Positions 1 through 10,622 of a stretch of DNA of 64,000 nt are shown piece after piece. The stretch lies in assembly GCF_016629525.1 (NCBI RefSeq), contig NZ_AP024269.1, positions 4,826,501 to 4,890,500 of the forward strand, written 5' to 3'. Source of the DNA: Kaistia sp. 32K. Lineage in GTDB: Bacteria; Pseudomonadota; Alphaproteobacteria; Rhizobiales; Kaistiaceae. How positions within the stretch are numbered: the first letter of the stretch is position 1; every line of letters begins with the position of its first letter. The translations under genes and the position numbers were made by a program. The notes below the pieces were generated by a model that was not told the DNA's origin, did not search any database, and worked only from the letters and a program-made list of their open reading frames with translations.

Positions 1-93
1 GAGTTTGCCCGGCCGCCCCTGGGCGTGGAAATCCAGCGCCTCCTTGTCGGTGAGCACGGGGCCGCTTTTGGCGGGGCGTTTGGTCTCGGTCAT
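1..93 (-). CDS. maeB: NADP-dependent malic enzyme, N-terminal fragment (runs off the window)
   Basis: Only the first 31 codons are present, read from the ATG at 93 towards the window edge. The peptide is basic and polar, then carries the segment [12 protein letters not shown], which matches the conserved start of the large alphaproteobacterial malic enzymes (malate to pyruvate plus CO2, with a C-terminal phosphotransacetylase-like domain in this family). It is divergent from mutS, the usual arrangement in Hyphomicrobiales. The rest of the gene lies outside the window, so its integrity and cofactor preference cannot be judged. Confidence 0.75.
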   Translation of the reverse strand, partial: MTETKRPAKSGPVLTDKEALDFHAQGRPGKL

Positions 94-248
94 GGGATGG
101 GGCTCGGCGTAGGGCGTTTCCGGGGGCGGACGGCATTCGCCGTCTCAGATTGTGGACCGCGACGATATCACCGGTTTTTGTGATCTCAAGTGCGATCACC
201 CCGCGCGCGAGGGTGAAACACCTTCAACGTTTTGCTAGCGTCCCCGCC

Positions 249-2963
249 ATGCTCTCACCCGATCCCGCCCCCGACGCCACGCTTCCCCGGCCCACGCCGA
301 TGATGGAGCAGTATCTCGAGATCAAGACCGCCAATCCGGGCAGCCTGCTGTTCTACCGGATGGGCGACTTCTACGAACTGTTCTTCGACGATGCCGAGGT
401 CGCGTCGCGCGCGCTCGGCATCACGCTGACCAAGCGCGGCAAGCATCTCGGCGAGGACATCCCGATGTGCGGCGTGCCGGTGCATGCCGCCAATGATTAC
501 CTGCAGAAGCTGATCTCGCTCGGCCATCGCGTCGCCGTCTGCGAACAGCAGGAAGATCCGGCCGAGGCCAAGAAGCGCGGCGGCAAGTCCGTGGTGAAGC
601 GCGGCGTCGTCCGCCTCGTCACCCCGGGCACGCTGACCGAGGACACGCTGCTCGACGCCGGCCGCAACAACTATCTCGCCGCGGTGGCGCGGCTGCGCGG
701 CGCGGCGGCGGATGGCAGCGACCGCTTCGCCATCGCCTGGATCGACATCTCGACCGGCGATTTCCGCCTGGCCGAGACCGACCAGACACGGCTCTCGGCC
801 GACATCGCCCGCGTCGATCCGCGCGAGCTGCTCGTCCCCGACAGCTTCTTCGCCGACGAGGACCTCGGTCCCTTCGTGCGCGAGCTGCCTGTTGCCGTGA
901 CGCCGCTGCCCGGCGCGTTCTTCGACGGTTCGACCGCCGGCACAAGGCTCGCCGCCTATTTCGGCGTCGGCACGCTGGACGGCATCGGCTCCTTCTCGCG
1001 CGTCGAGCTTTCGGCCGCGGCCGCCGCGCTTGCCTATGTCGAGAAGACGCAGATCAGCGAGCGGCCGCCGCTGGCGCGCCCGATCCGCGAGAGTGATGGC
1101 GCCGTCATGCTGATCGACGCGGCGACGCGCGCCAATCTCGAACTGGTCCGGACGCTTTCCGGCGAGCGGCGCGGCAGCCTGCTCGCGGCGATCGACCGGA
1201 CCGTGACGGGCCCCGGCTCGCGCCTTCTGGCGGAGCGCCTCGCCAGCCCCTCGACCGATCCGGAGCTGATCGAGCGGCGGCTCGACGCGCTCGACCACAT
1301 GCTGAAGCTCGGCCGGCGGCGCACCGTCATCCGCGAGGCGCTGGCGGCGAGCCCCGATCTCGCCCGCGCGCTGTCGCGCCTGTCGCTCAATCGCGGTGGC
1401 CCGCGCGACCTCGCCGGCATCCGCTACGGCCTCGACGCGGCGGCGCGGCTCGCGGCGACGCTTGGCGACGACGGGTCGGCCCTGCCGGACGAGCTGGTCG
1501 CCGCCCGTGCGTCGCTCGCCGACGCGCCGCATGATCTCGCCGCCGAGCTCGCGGCGGCGCTTGCCGACGAATTGCCGCTGCTGAAGCGCGACGGCGGCTT
1601 CGTCCGCCCCGGTTATGACGCCGACCTCGACACCACGCGGGCGCTGCGCGATGAAAGCCGCCAGGTGATCGCCGGTCTGCAGGCGACCTATTCGGCCGAG
1701 ACCGACATCAAGGCGCTGAAGATCAAGCACAACAACGTGCTCGGCTATTTCATCGAGGTGCCGCAGCAGCATGGCGAGCGGCTGCTGGGCGCCGATTTCG
1801 CCGGCCGCTACATCCATCGCCAGACCATGGCCGGCGCCATGCGCTTCATCACCACCGAGCTCGCCGATCTCGAGGCGAAGATCGCCTCGGCCGGCGACCG
1901 GGCGCTGGCGATCGAGCAGGCCACTTTCGACGCGCTGCTCGCCCATGTCGTCGGCGTTTCGGACCGGCTGCGGGCCGTCGCGGCGGCGCTCGCCGTCATC
2001 GACGTCACGGCGGCGCTGGCGACGCTGGCCGAGACCGACAATTATGCTCGGCCGGTCGTCGACCGCTCGCTGGCCTTTGCCATCAAGGGCGGCCGCCATC
2101 CGGTCGTCGAGCAGGCGCTGAAGCGCGACGGCGGCGCCGCCTTCGTCGCCAATGGCTGCGATCTCGGCGCCCGCAAGGATGGCAAACCGGGCCTGATCTG
2201 GCTGATCACCGGCCCGAACATGGCCGGTAAATCGACCTTCCTGCGCCAGAACGGGCTGATCGCCATCCTGGCGCAGATCGGCTCCTACGTGCCGGCCGAG
2301 AGCGCCCATCTCGGCATCGTCGACCGGCTGTTCAGCCGCGTGGGTGCGGCCGACGATCTCGCGCGCGGCCGCTCGACCTTCATGGTCGAGATGGTCGAGA
2401 CGGCGGCGATCCTCAACCAGGCGACCGACCGCTCGCTGGTCATCCTCGACGAGATCGGGCGCGGCACGGCGACCTTCGACGGCCTGTCGATCGCCTGGGC
2501 GGCGATCGAGCATCTGCACGAGGTCAACCGCGCCCGCGGCCTGTTCGCGACGCACTATCACGAGCTGACGGCGCTGTCGCAGCGGCTCGACCGGCTGGAG
2601 AACGCGACCGTCCGGGTCAAGGAATGGAACGGCGACGTCGTCTTCCTGCACGAGATCGTCGCCGGCGCCGCCGATCGCTCCTACGGCATCCAGGTGGCGA
2701 AGCTCGCCGGCCTGCCGCCCTCCGTGGTGGCGCGCGCCCGCGACGTGCTCTCGCATCTGGAAGAAACCGACCGAAAATCGCCGGCGGCGACGCTGATCGA
2801 CGATCTGCCGCTATTTGCCGCGCTCGCCGTCAAACCCCAGCCTGTCGTGGCCGAAGACCCGCTCGGCCCCGTCCTCGACGGGTTGCAGCCGGACGAAATG
2901 ACCCCGCGACAGGCGCTGGAGGCGCTCTACAGCCTGAAAGCGGCGCGGGCGCAGAATCGCTGA
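249..2963 (+). CDS. mutS: DNA mismatch repair protein MutS
   Basis: Mismatch-recognition ATPase of methyl-independent or MutL-dependent mismatch repair; 904 aa, slightly longer than the 853-aa E. coli protein. The mismatch-binding Phe-x-Glu motif is FYE at residues 41-43. The ABC-type ATPase domain shows Walker [10 protein letters not shown] at about 655-663 and Walker [10 protein letters not shown] near 732-740, followed by the FATHYHEL signature. The frame is open from 150, but the ATG at 249 is chosen because the family N-terminus ([11 protein letters not shown]) starts just after it. It is divergent from the malic enzyme gene and about 100 bp ahead of glnD on the same strand. No defect is visible. 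Confidence 0.97.
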   Translation: MLSPDPAPDATLPRPTPMMEQYLEIKTANPGSLLFYRMGDFYELFFDDAEVASRALGITLTKRGKHLGEDIPMCGVPVHAANDYLQKLISLGHRVAVCEQQEDPAEAKKRGGKSVVKRGVVRLVTPGTLTEDTLLDAGRNNYLAAVARLRGAAADGSDRFAIAWIDISTGDFRLAETDQTRLSADIARVDPRELLVPDSFFADEDLGPFVRELPVAVTPLPGAFFDGSTAGTRLAAYFGVGTLDGIGSFSRVELSAAAAALAYVEKTQISERPPLARPIRESDGAVMLIDAATRANLELVRTLSGERRGSLLAAIDRTVTGPGSRLLAERLASPSTDPELIERRLDALDHMLKLGRRRTVIREALAASPDLARALSRLSLNRGGPRDLAGIRYGLDAAARLAATLGDDGSALPDELVAARASLADAPHDLAAELAAALADELPLLKRDGGFVRPGYDADLDTTRALRDESRQVIAGLQATYSAETDIKALKIKHNNVLGYFIEVPQQHGERLLGADFAGRYIHRQTMAGAMRFITTELADLEAKIASAGDRALAIEQATFDALLAHVVGVSDRLRAVAAALAVIDVTAALATLAETDNYARPVVDRSLAFAIKGGRHPVVEQALKRDGGAAFVANGCDLGARKDGKPGLIWLITGPNMAGKSTFLRQNGLIAILAQIGSYVPAESAHLGIVDRLFSRVGAADDLARGRSTFMVEMVETAAILNQATDRSLVILDEIGRGTATFDGLSIAWAAIEHLHEVNRARGLFATHYHELTALSQRLDRLENATVRVKEWNGDVVFLHEIVAGAADRSYGIQVAKLAGLPPSVVARARDVLSHLEETDRKSPAATLIDDLPLFAALAVKPQPVVAEDPLGPVLDGLQPDEMTPRQALEALYSLKAARAQNR

Positions 2964-3063
2964 CCCGCTGGGGCCGGAGCCCGCGCCGACGCGACTATTG
3001 GCGCGGGTCCGAAAAGCGGTCTAGGTTTCGGCCACTTGCCACGATCCAGGGCCGATCGCCTCC

Positions 3064-5844
3064 ATGACCAGCAGATCCGAGACAGCGCTCCTCGACGGCC
3101 CCTCGCTCGCCGAGGAACTCTATGCGATGGCGCCGGGGCTCGACAAATCGGCGCTGCGGTCGGCTGTGCTCGCCCATCTGAAGCAGACGATGAAGGCCGG
3201 CCGGGCCGAGGCCGAGGCGCAGCTGATCGCCGACGGCCATGGCAGCGCCTGCGCGCGCCGCCTGTCGCGCCTGCAGGACGAGATCATCGGCGCGATCTAC
3301 GAGGTGGCGGTCCGCCACGTCTATCGGGCCGAGAACCCGACCTCGGCCGAGCGCATGGCGCTGGTCGCGGTCGGCGGCTATGGCCGCGGCATGCTGGCGC
3401 CTGGCTCCGACATCGATCTGCTGTTCGTGCTGCCCTACAAGCAGACGCCCTGGGGCGAGAGCGTCGTCGAGTTCGTGCTCTACATGCTGTGGGATCTCGG
3501 CCTGAAGGTCGGCCACGCCACCCGCAATGTCGACGAATGCATCCGCCTGTCGCGCGGCGACATGACGATCCGCACCGCCATCCTGGAAGCGCGCTTCCTC
3601 TGGGGCGACCGGCATCTCTTCGACGAACTGACCCAGCGCTTCGACACCGAGGTGGTGAAGGGCACCGGGCCGGAATTCATCGCCGCCAAGCTCGCCGAGC
3701 GCGACGACCGTCACCGCAGGCAGGGCGCCTCGCGCTATGTGGTCGAGCCGAACGTCAAGGAGGGCAAGGGCGGCCTGCGCGACCTGCACACGCTGTTCTG
3801 GATCGCCAAATATTTCTACCGCGTCCGCTCCGGCGACGCGCTGGTCGAGGCGGGGCTGTTCTCGCGCTCGGAAATGGCGCTGTTCCGCAAGTCGGAGGAT
3901 TTCCTCTGGTCGGTGCGCTGCCATCTGCACTTCCTGACCGGACGGCCGGAGGAGCGGCTCTCCTTCGACGTGCAGCGCGAGATGGCGGTCCGCCTCGGCT
4001 ACACCTCGCATCCGGGCATGAAGGATGTCGAGCGCTTCATGAAGCACTACTTCCTGGTCGCCAAGGATGTCGGCGACCTGACGATGATCTTCTGCGCCGG
4101 CCTGGAGGAGGAGAACGCCAAGCCGACGCCGCTCCTGAACCGGTTCTTCACCTTCGGCTCCCGCCGCCGCCATCGCAAGATCACCGGCTCCAGCGATTTC
4201 GTCGTCGAGCACGACCGCATCAACATGGCCTCGCCGGACGTCTTCAAGCGCGATCCGGTCAATCTGATCCGCATCTTCCATCTGGCCGACAAGCACAACC
4301 TCGCCTTCCATCCCGACGCGATGAAGCAGGTGACGCGCTCGCTGAAGCTGATCGACGCGAAGCTGCGCGACGATCCGGAGGCCAACCGCCTGTTTTTGGA
4401 GCTGGTCGCTTCGCGCAACCAGCCCGAGGTGGTGCTGCGGCGGATGAACGAGGCAGGCGTGCTCGGCCGCTTCGTGCCGGATTTCGGCAAGGTCGTCGCG
4501 ATGATGCAGTTCAACATGTACCACCACTATACGGTGGACGAGCATCTGATCCGCTCGATCGGCGTCCTGTCGGAGATCGATGCCGGCGATCGCGCCAGCG
4601 AGCATCCGCTCGCCAATTCGGTGATGCCGACGATCCAGGACCGCACCGCGCTGTATGTCGCGATGTTCCTGCACGACGTCGCCAAGGGCCGGCCGGAGGA
4701 TCATTCGATCGCCGGCGCCCGGGTGGCGCGCAAGCTCTGTCCGCGCCTCGGCCTGACGCCGGCGCAGACGGAGACGGTCGCCTGGCTGATCGAGCATCAC
4801 CTCCTGATGAGCATGACGGCGCAGTCGCGCGATCTGGGCGACCGCAAGACGATCCAGGATTTCGCGGCCGTGGTGCAGAGCCTGGAACGGCTGAAGATGC
4901 TGATGGTGCTGACCATCGCCGACATCAAGGCGGTCGGTCCCGGCGTCTGGAACGGCTGGAAGGGGCAATTGCTGCGCACGCTCTACTACGAGACCGAGCC
5001 CTTGCTCACCGGCGGCCACAGCCAGGTGTCGCGCGACGAGCGCGTCGCCGCCGCCAAGGCGGAGCTGGCCGAGGCGCTCGCCGACTGGCCGGCCAAGGAG
5101 CTCGACACCTATCTCGATCGCCACTATCCGGCCTACTGGCTGCGCGTCGACCTGCCACGCAAGATCGCGCATGCGGCGCTGATCCGCGACGCCGACCGCT
5201 CCGGCAGGACCCTGGCGACGGCGGTCACGACGCGCGCCTTCGAGGCGATCACCGAGATCACGGTTCTGGCGCCGGACCATCCGCGCCTCCTGTCGATGAT
5301 CGCCGGCGCCTGCACCGCCGCGGGCGGCAACATCGTCGACGCGCAGATCTTCACCACCACCGACGGGCTCGCGGTCGACACCATCTTCATCGCGCGCGAA
5401 TTCGAGACCGACGCCGAGGAGACGACGCGGGCGCTCAAGGTCGGCGCGCTGATCGAGCAGGCGCTCTCCGGCGCCGTGGCGCTGCCGGAGGCGATCGCCA
5501 AGAAGGCGAAGTCGCGCGCCCGCATCAAGGCCTTCACCGTCGAGACGCAGATCCTGCTCGACAATTCCTGGTCGAACCAGTTCACCGCGATCGAGGCCTC
5601 CGGGCTCGACCGGCCGGGCCTGCTCTACGACCTGACCCGCTCGATCTCGGATCTGAACCTGAACATCGCCTCGGCCCATATCGTCACCTTCGGCGAGCGG
5701 GCGGTCGACGTCTTCTACGTCACCGACCTGACCGGCCGGAAGGTGATGAACGCCAATCGTGAGGCGAGCATCCGCCGTCGCCTGCACCAGGCGTTCGAGG
5801 GCCTGCCGCCGGCGGAGAAGCCGGCCGCGAAGAAGGCCGGCTGA
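3064..5844 (+). CDS. glnD: Bifunctional PII uridylyltransferase/uridylyl-removing enzyme
   Basis: GlnD senses glutamine and adds or removes UMP on PII proteins, controlling nitrogen assimilation. The 926-aa product has the expected order: nucleotidyltransferase domain with the GSDIDLL motif at 114-120 (Asp116 and Asp118 as metal ligands), a central PII-uridylyltransferase region, an HD phosphohydrolase domain with His537-Asp538 in LHDVAKGR, and two C-terminal ACT domains starting near 729 and 840. All catalytic motifs look intact. It follows mutS by 100 bp, and both sit in front of murJ as in rhizobia. Confidence 0.97.
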   Translation: MTSRSETALLDGPSLAEELYAMAPGLDKSALRSAVLAHLKQTMKAGRAEAEAQLIADGHGSACARRLSRLQDEIIGAIYEVAVRHVYRAENPTSAERMALVAVGGYGRGMLAPGSDIDLLFVLPYKQTPWGESVVEFVLYMLWDLGLKVGHATRNVDECIRLSRGDMTIRTAILEARFLWGDRHLFDELTQRFDTEVVKGTGPEFIAAKLAERDDRHRRQGASRYVVEPNVKEGKGGLRDLHTLFWIAKYFYRVRSGDALVEAGLFSRSEMALFRKSEDFLWSVRCHLHFLTGRPEERLSFDVQREMAVRLGYTSHPGMKDVERFMKHYFLVAKDVGDLTMIFCAGLEEENAKPTPLLNRFFTFGSRRRHRKITGSSDFVVEHDRINMASPDVFKRDPVNLIRIFHLADKHNLAFHPDAMKQVTRSLKLIDAKLRDDPEANRLFLELVASRNQPEVVLRRMNEAGVLGRFVPDFGKVVAMMQFNMYHHYTVDEHLIRSIGVLSEIDAGDRASEHPLANSVMPTIQDRTALYVAMFLHDVAKGRPEDHSIAGARVARKLCPRLGLTPAQTETVAWLIEHHLLMSMTAQSRDLGDRKTIQDFAAVVQSLERLKMLMVLTIADIKAVGPGVWNGWKGQLLRTLYYETEPLLTGGHSQVSRDERVAAAKAELAEALADWPAKELDTYLDRHYPAYWLRVDLPRKIAHAALIRDADRSGRTLATAVTTRAFEAITEITVLAPDHPRLLSMIAGACTAAGGNIVDAQIFTTTDGLAVDTIFIAREFETDAEETTRALKVGALIEQALSGAVALPEAIAKKAKSRARIKAFTVETQILLDNSWSNQFTAIEASGLDRPGLLYDLTRSISDLNLNIASAHIVTFGERAVDVFYVTDLTGRKVMNANREASIRRRLHQAFEGLPPAEKPAAKKAG

Positions 5845-5926
5845 GGCGGAAAGCGGTCGCGCGCGGCTTCGTTTCCAAAAGCGCGCGACGGGAACGCGAC
5901 GGCCGTCGCTCGGCCTTCGCTTTGCC

Positions 5927-5954
5927 TTGATTTTCTCGCAACCAAGGGTCTAAC
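5927..5954 (+). promoter_or_regulatory. Candidate sigma-70 promoter for murJ
   Basis: TTGATT (5927-5932) is followed after 16 bases by TCTAAC (5949-5954), in the 166-bp gap between glnD and murJ. The pair fits the alphaproteobacterial consensus loosely. A start site would fall near 5961, giving a leader of about 50 nt. This rests on pattern matching only. Confidence 0.4.
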
Positions 5955-6010
5955 TCGGCCCGCTCGCGGGCGCGGGCGACGTGTTCCTCCTTCCGATCCG
6001 CCAGGTGGCA

Positions 6011-7576
6011 ATGTCTCTCCTGAAAAACTTTGTCACCGTCGGTGGTTCGACGACATCGAGCCGGCTTCTCGGCTTCGTCCGCGACATGTTCATGGCGGCG
6101 GCGCTCGGCACCGGGCCGGTGGCGGACGCGTTCATGGTCGCCTTCCGCTTCCCAAACCTGTTCCGGCGGCTGTTTGCCGAAGGCGCTTTTTCCTCCGCCT
6201 TCATTCCGTTGTTCGCCGGCAAGCTCGAGGCCGAGGGCCGCGACGCGGCCAAGGAGTTTGGTTCGGAGGCGCTGTCGGCGCTGTTCGCCTTCCTGATCGT
6301 GCTGACGGTGATCGCGCTGATCGCCATGGTGCCGCTCATGTACATCATGGCGCCGGGCTTCGTGTCGGATCCGTCGAAATTCGATCTCGCGGTGCTGCTG
6401 ACCCGGATCTCGTTCCCCTATCTGACGCTGATCTCGCTGCTGGCGCTCTATAGCGGCGTGCTGAACGCGGAAGGGCGTTTCATGGCGGCGGCGATGGCGC
6501 CGGGCCTTCTCAATGTCGTGCTGGTGGCGGCGCTCGCCTACATCCTGTTCTACAAGCTGGAGAACACGGCCGAGGCCGGTATCCTGCTCTCCTGGGCGAC
6601 GCTGATCGGCGGCGTCTTCCAGCTGGCCGTCGTCGTCTTCGATGCCTGGCGGACGGGCATGCTCCTGAAGCTGCGCTGGCCGCGCCTGACGGCCGGGGTC
6701 CGCCGGCTGACGACGCTCGCCGTGCCTGGGATGATCGCCGGCGGCGTCACCCAGATCAACATCGTCATCGGCACGATGATCGCCTCCTTCGCGCCGGGCG
6801 CCATCGCCATCCTCGGTTATGCCGACCGCCTGTATCAGCTGCCGCTCGGCATCGTCGGCGCCACCATCGCCGTCGTCATGCTGCCGGACCTGTCGCGCCA
6901 TGTCCGTTCCGGCCGCACGGATCTGGTCCACTACACCCAGAACCGCAGCCTCGAATTCGCGATGACGCTGACGCTGCCGGCGGCGATCGCGCTGTTCGTG
7001 CTGGCCAAGCCGATCGTGCAGGTGCTGTTCCAGCGTGGCGAGTTCGGGCCGGAGGACACGCTGGCCACCGCCCACACGCTGATGGGCTATGCCGTCGGCC
7101 TGCCGGCCTTCGTGCTGATCAAGGTGTTGTCGCCCGGCTTCTTCGCCCGCGAGGACACCAAGACGCCGATGTGGTTCGCCGCCATCGGCGTCGCCGTCAA
7201 CATCGTCGGCTCGCTGGCGCTGTTCCCGTCGCTGACCTATGTCGGCATCGCCATCGCCACCAGCATTTCGGGCTGGGTCAATGCGGCGCTGCTCGGCTGG
7301 GCGCTGCACAAGCGCGGGCACTTCCTCTTCGACGACAAGGTCCGGCGCAACCTGCCGATGGTGCTGGTCGCGGCGATGGCGATGGGACTTTCCGTCTTCC
7401 TCGTCGCCTGGTGGGCGGAGCCTTATTTCGCCGACCAGCGCATCCTGTTCCGCGCCGCCGCGATGGGCACGATCTGCGCGATCGGGCTGGTGCTGTTCGC
7501 CATGTTCTGCCAGCTGACCGGCGTCGTGCATTTCGGCACCATCCTCGGCAAGCTTCGCAACCGCAGGAGTCGCTAA
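6011..7576 (+). CDS. murJ: Lipid II flippase MurJ (MviN family)
   Basis: Inner-membrane MOP-superfamily transporter that flips lipid II to the periplasm for peptidoglycan synthesis. The 521-aa product begins MSLLKNFVTVGGSTTSSRLL, typical for the family, and contains about 14 hydrophobic segments with the conserved early loop GPVADAFMVAFRFPNLFRRL. The frame opens at 5981, but the ATG at 6011 is preceded by AGGTGG and matches the family start. It stands between glnD and trpS, as in other Hyphomicrobiales. Confidence 0.96.
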   Translation: MSLLKNFVTVGGSTTSSRLLGFVRDMFMAAALGTGPVADAFMVAFRFPNLFRRLFAEGAFSSAFIPLFAGKLEAEGRDAAKEFGSEALSALFAFLIVLTVIALIAMVPLMYIMAPGFVSDPSKFDLAVLLTRISFPYLTLISLLALYSGVLNAEGRFMAAAMAPGLLNVVLVAALAYILFYKLENTAEAGILLSWATLIGGVFQLAVVVFDAWRTGMLLKLRWPRLTAGVRRLTTLAVPGMIAGGVTQINIVIGTMIASFAPGAIAILGYADRLYQLPLGIVGATIAVVMLPDLSRHVRSGRTDLVHYTQNRSLEFAMTLTLPAAIALFVLAKPIVQVLFQRGEFGPEDTLATAHTLMGYAVGLPAFVLIKVLSPGFFAREDTKTPMWFAAIGVAVNIVGSLALFPSLTYVGIAIATSISGWVNAALLGWALHKRGHFLFDDKVRRNLPMVLVAAMAMGLSVFLVAWWAEPYFADQRILFRAAAMGTICAIGLVLFAMFCQLTGVVHFGTILGKLRNRRSR

Positions 7577-7638
7577 CCTTCCGCGCTTGCGCGCATTGCA
7601 ACGCCGCGCCATAACGCGCCGGAAAAACGGGGTTTCTG

Positions 7639-8682
7639 ATGACCGAATTCAAGACGCGCATCTTTTCCGGCGTCCAGCCGACCGGCAATCTCCATCTCGG
7701 CAACTATCTCGGCGCGATCGTCAATTTCGTCGCCCTGCAGCACGAGAACGAGTGCATCTACTGTGTCGTCGACATGCACGCGATCACCGTCTGGCAGGAG
7801 CCGACGGAGCTGGCGCGGCAGATCCGCGAGGTGACGGCCGCCTTCGTCGCCGCCGGCATCGATCCGGTCAAGAATGTCGTCTTCAACCAGAGCCAGGTCT
7901 CGGCCCACGCGGAACTGGCCTGGATCTTCAACTGCGTCGCGCGCATCGGCTGGATGAACCGCATGACGCAGTTCAAGGACAAGGCCGGCAAGGACAAGGA
8001 GAACGCCTCGCTCGGCCTCCTCGCCTATCCGAGCCTGATGGCCGCCGACATCCTCGCCTATCAGGCAACGCATGTGCCGGTCGGCGAGGACCAGAAGCAG
8101 CATCTCGAGCTGACGCGCGACATCGCGCAGAAGTTCAACAACGACTATGCCGAGTCGATCGCCGCCCACGGCTTCGGCGACGCCTATTTCCCGATCACCG
8201 AGCCGGTCATCACGGGGCCTGCGACCCGCATCATGTCGCTGCGCGACGGATCGAAGAAGATGTCGAAGTCGGATCCGTCCGACTATTCGCGCATCAACCT
8301 CACCGACGACGCTGACGCGATCGCGCAGAAGATCCGCAAGGCGAAGACCGACGCCGAGCCGCTGCCCAGCGAGGCCGAGGGCCTGAAGGGGCGTCCCGAG
8401 GCGGACAATCTGGTCGGCATCTACGCCGCGCTCTCCGGCCTTTCCAAGGACGCGGTGCTCGCCCAGTTCGGCGGCCAGCAGTTCTCCGGCTTCAAGCCGG
8501 CGCTGGCCGATCTCGCGGTCGAGAAGCTCGGCCCGGTTGGCGGCGAGATGCGCCGCCTGATGGCCGATCCCGGCCATATCGACGCGATCCTCGCCGACGG
8601 CGCGGCGCGGGCCGACGCCATCGCCCGGCCGATCCTCGATGGCGTCAAGGACGTCGTCGGCTTCATCCGGCGCAAGTCGTAA
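7639..8682 (+). CDS. trpS: Tryptophanyl-tRNA synthetase
   Basis: Class I aminoacyl-tRNA synthetase charging tRNA-Trp. The 347-aa protein carries the HIGH-equivalent HLGN at 19-22 (in [13 protein letters not shown]) and KMSKS at 207-211, plus the GEDQKQH segment that contacts the adenylate. Length and motifs are typical for the bacterial enzyme. It lies 62 bp after murJ and 57 bp before a UspA gene. Nothing is unusual. Confidence 0.97.
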   Translation: MTEFKTRIFSGVQPTGNLHLGNYLGAIVNFVALQHENECIYCVVDMHAITVWQEPTELARQIREVTAAFVAAGIDPVKNVVFNQSQVSAHAELAWIFNCVARIGWMNRMTQFKDKAGKDKENASLGLLAYPSLMAADILAYQATHVPVGEDQKQHLELTRDIAQKFNNDYAESIAAHGFGDAYFPITEPVITGPATRIMSLRDGSKKMSKSDPSDYSRINLTDDADAIAQKIRKAKTDAEPLPSEAEGLKGRPEADNLVGIYAALSGLSKDAVLAQFGGQQFSGFKPALADLAVEKLGPVGGEMRRLMADPGHIDAILADGAARADAIARPILDGVKDVVGFIRRKS

Positions 8683-8739
8683 GCGCATGACGGGGACCGG
8701 CGTCTTGCGGCGCCGTTCCGCCGATGGCAGCATTGAAGC

Positions 8740-9234
8740 ATGCTGATGAAGCGAAAGAGCACCGAGGCCGGTCACCGCCGCAAGTTCCTGGCGGTGATCG
8801 ACGATACGCCCGAATGCTCGCGCGCCGTGATCTATGGCGCGCGGCGGGCGGAGCGGACCAGCGGCGCGCTGGTCCTGCTCTATGTGATCGAGCCGTCCGG
8901 CTTCCAGCACTGGATCGGCGTCGAGAACATCATGCGCGCCGAGGCGATGGAGGAGGCGGAGACGACGCTCGGCCGATTCGCCGACCTCGCCAGGCGCCAT
9001 TCCTCGATCGAGCCGGAAATGGTCATTCGCGAAGGCACGCGGGCCGAGCAGATCACCGCTCTGATCGAGGAGGACGAGGACATCGCGATCCTGGTTCTCG
9101 CCGCCGGCACCGACAAGGAAGGGCCGGGTCCGCTCGTTTCCTCGATCGCCGGCAAGCACTCGGCGACCTTCCCGGTGCCGATTACCATCGTGCCGGGTAC
9201 GCTTTCCGACGACGACATCGCCGCCATCGCTTGA
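8740..9234 (+). CDS. Universal stress protein (UspA family)
   Basis: Single UspA-type alpha/beta domain of 164 aa. The N-terminal strand KFLAVIDDTPECSRAV and the later IREGTRAEQITALI and ILVLAAG segments match this fold. The end PVPITIVPG corresponds to the usual last strand. A clear ATP-binding G-x2-G-x9-G-(S/T) stretch is not obvious: the GKHSATFPVP region is only a partial match, so nucleotide binding is uncertain. It sits between trpS and the nfu gene. Its specific role cannot be read from the sequence. Confidence 0.85.
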   Translation: MLMKRKSTEAGHRRKFLAVIDDTPECSRAVIYGARRAERTSGALVLLYVIEPSGFQHWIGVENIMRAEAMEEAETTLGRFADLARRHSSIEPEMVIREGTRAEQITALIEEDEDIAILVLAAGTDKEGPGPLVSSIAGKHSATFPVPITIVPGTLSDDDIAAIA

Positions 9235-9281
9235 AACCTGACCCCAAGACTACGATTTTGACGGCGAGGTCGTGTTTCCGC

Positions 9282-9310
9282 TTGGACGGACCCGCGACAC
9301 TGGCTATCAT
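9282..9310 (+). promoter_or_regulatory. Candidate promoter of the nfu gene
   Basis: TTGGAC (9282-9287) and TATCAT (9305-9310) are separated by exactly 17 bases, 46 bp ahead of the nfu start codon. The predicted start site lies near 9317, inside the Irr-box-like sequence that follows, which would make it a repressible promoter. Confidence 0.55.
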
Positions 9311-9315
9311 GCCAT

Positions 9316-9332
9316 TCTAGAAATCTTCTAAA
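9316..9332 (+). promoter_or_regulatory. Iron control element (ICE)-like site for Irr
   Basis: The arms TCTAGAA (9316-9322) and TTCTAAA (9326-9332), separated by three bases, match the rhizobial ICE arms TTTAGAA-N3-TTCTAAA at 13 of 14 positions. The site begins 6 bp after the predicted -10 element and ends 24 bp before the nfu ATG. That position would let Irr repress an iron-consuming Fe-S gene under iron limitation. The consensus is quoted from general knowledge of Irr; binding is inferred. Confidence 0.6.
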
Positions 9333-9355
9333 CAAGTTCGGACGGAGCCCGCATC

Positions 9356-9913
9356 ATGTTCATCCAAACCGAAGCGACGCCGAATCCGTCGACCTTGAAG
9401 TTCCTGCCCGGCCGGCTCGTCCTGCCGGAGAGCACCGCCGATTTCCGCGACGCCGACGAGGCCGAGCGGTCGCCGCTGGCCGAGCGCCTGTTCGCCGTCA
9501 ACGGCGTTGCCGGCGTGTTCCTCGGCCACGACTTCATCAGCGTGACCAAGAAGGACGGCGAGTGGCAGCACATGAAGCCCGCCATCCTCGGCGCGATCAT
9601 GGAGCACTTCATGGCCGGCGTGCCGGTCATGGCGACGCTGAAGCCGCATGCCGGCGACGAGGAATTCTTCGACGAGGGCGATGCCGAGCTGGTCGAGACC
9701 ATCAAGGAGCTGATCGAGACGCGCGTGCGTCCCGCGGTCGCCCAGGATGGCGGCGACATCACCTTCCAGGGTTACCGGGACGGCGTCGTCTATCTCAACA
9801 TGCGCGGCTCGTGCCAGGGCTGCCCGTCCTCGACGGCGACGCTGAAGCACGGCATCCAGAACCTGCTGCGTCACTTCGTACCTGAAGTGCGCGAGGTCGA
9901 GGCCGTTTCCTGA
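9356..9913 (+). CDS. NFU-type Fe-S cluster carrier (NifU C-terminal domain protein)
   Basis: The 185-aa protein has an Nfu N-terminal domain (MFIQTEATPNPSTLKFLPG, residues 1 to about 90) and a NifU-like C-terminal domain with the cluster-binding pair Cys153-x-x-Cys156 (CQGC). This architecture resembles mitochondrial NFU1 and bacterial NfuA-like carriers that pass 4Fe-4S clusters to target enzymes. The promoter carries an Irr-box-like element, which fits control by iron. The downstream tsaB gene is 46 bp away. No nitrogenase genes are in the window, so a housekeeping role is most likely. Confidence 0.93.
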   Translation: MFIQTEATPNPSTLKFLPGRLVLPESTADFRDADEAERSPLAERLFAVNGVAGVFLGHDFISVTKKDGEWQHMKPAILGAIMEHFMAGVPVMATLKPHAGDEEFFDEGDAELVETIKELIETRVRPAVAQDGGDITFQGYRDGVVYLNMRGSCQGCPSSTATLKHGIQNLLRHFVPEVREVEAVS

Positions 9914-9959
9914 TCGCGAACGCTCGACAGCGCGGCTCTCTGGCACTATCCGGGGTCTT

Positions 9960-10622
9960 ATGACCCTGCTCGCCATCGACACCGCCCTCGAGAACTGTTC
10001 CGTCGCCCTTGAAGCCGGCGGGACCGTCTTTTTGCGCGAGCGGACGATCGGCAAGGGCCATGCCGAACTGCTGATGCCGGAGATCGCCGCCGTGCTGGCC
10101 GAGGCCGGCGTGTCGGCGGGATCGCTCACGCGCATCATCGTCTCGGTCGGGCCCGGCTCGTTCACCGGTTTGCGCGTCGGCATTTCGGCGGCGCGAGGAC
10201 TGGCGCTGGTCAACCGCATCCCGGTCGTCGGCGTCACGACGCTGGAGAGCCACGCAGCACTTGCCGCGCGGGAGAGGCCCGAGGGAGACGACCGGCCGAT
10301 CCTGGCGTTGCTGCCGGCGCGCGGCGACGAACTCTACGGCCAGCTCTTCTCCGCCTCGCTGCAGCCGCTCGGCGAAGCGACGCTCGGTTCGATCGAGGCG
10401 TTCGCGGCGCTCGCGGTGGACAGGGATGCCGATCTCGCCGGGGCAGGGGCGCTGCGGCTCGAGCGGCCGGACCGGGTCGTCCATGCGCGCTCGGCGCCCG
10501 ATATCGCCACGCTGCTTGCGCGGGGCGCGGCGCTCGATCCGGCAACGCATCCGCCCAAGCCGCTCTACATCCGGCCGCCTGACGCGCAGCCGCAGCATCA
10601 CAAGGGAATTCAGCGCCAATGA
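9960..10622 (+). CDS. tsaB: tRNA threonylcarbamoyladenosine biosynthesis protein TsaB
   Basis: Partner of TsaD in forming t6A37 on ANN-decoding tRNAs. The 220-aa protein begins with the ASKHA-type strand LLAIDTALENCSVAL and has the diagnostic VGPGSFTGLRVGISAARGLA stretch near residues 62-81. TsaE, another subunit of the same pathway, is encoded about 32 kb downstream at 42.4 kb. The last four bases overlap the start of rimI (ATGA), which suggests translational coupling. Confidence 0.95.
   Translation: MTLLAIDTALENCSVALEAGGTVFLRERTIGKGHAELLMPEIAAVLAEAGVSAGSLTRIIVSVGPGSFTGLRVGISAARGLALVNRIPVVGVTTLESHAALAARERPEGDDRPILALLPARGDELYGQLFSASLQPLGEATLGSIEAFAALAVDRDADLAGAGALRLERPDRVVHARSAPDIATLLARGAALDPATHPPKPLYIRPPDAQPQHHKGIQRQ

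Noticed and set aside
2995..5787. Long open frames in other registers over glnD on both strands
   Set aside because: They lack recognisable domains and mirror the third-position GC bias of glnD, whose motifs are all intact in its own frame.
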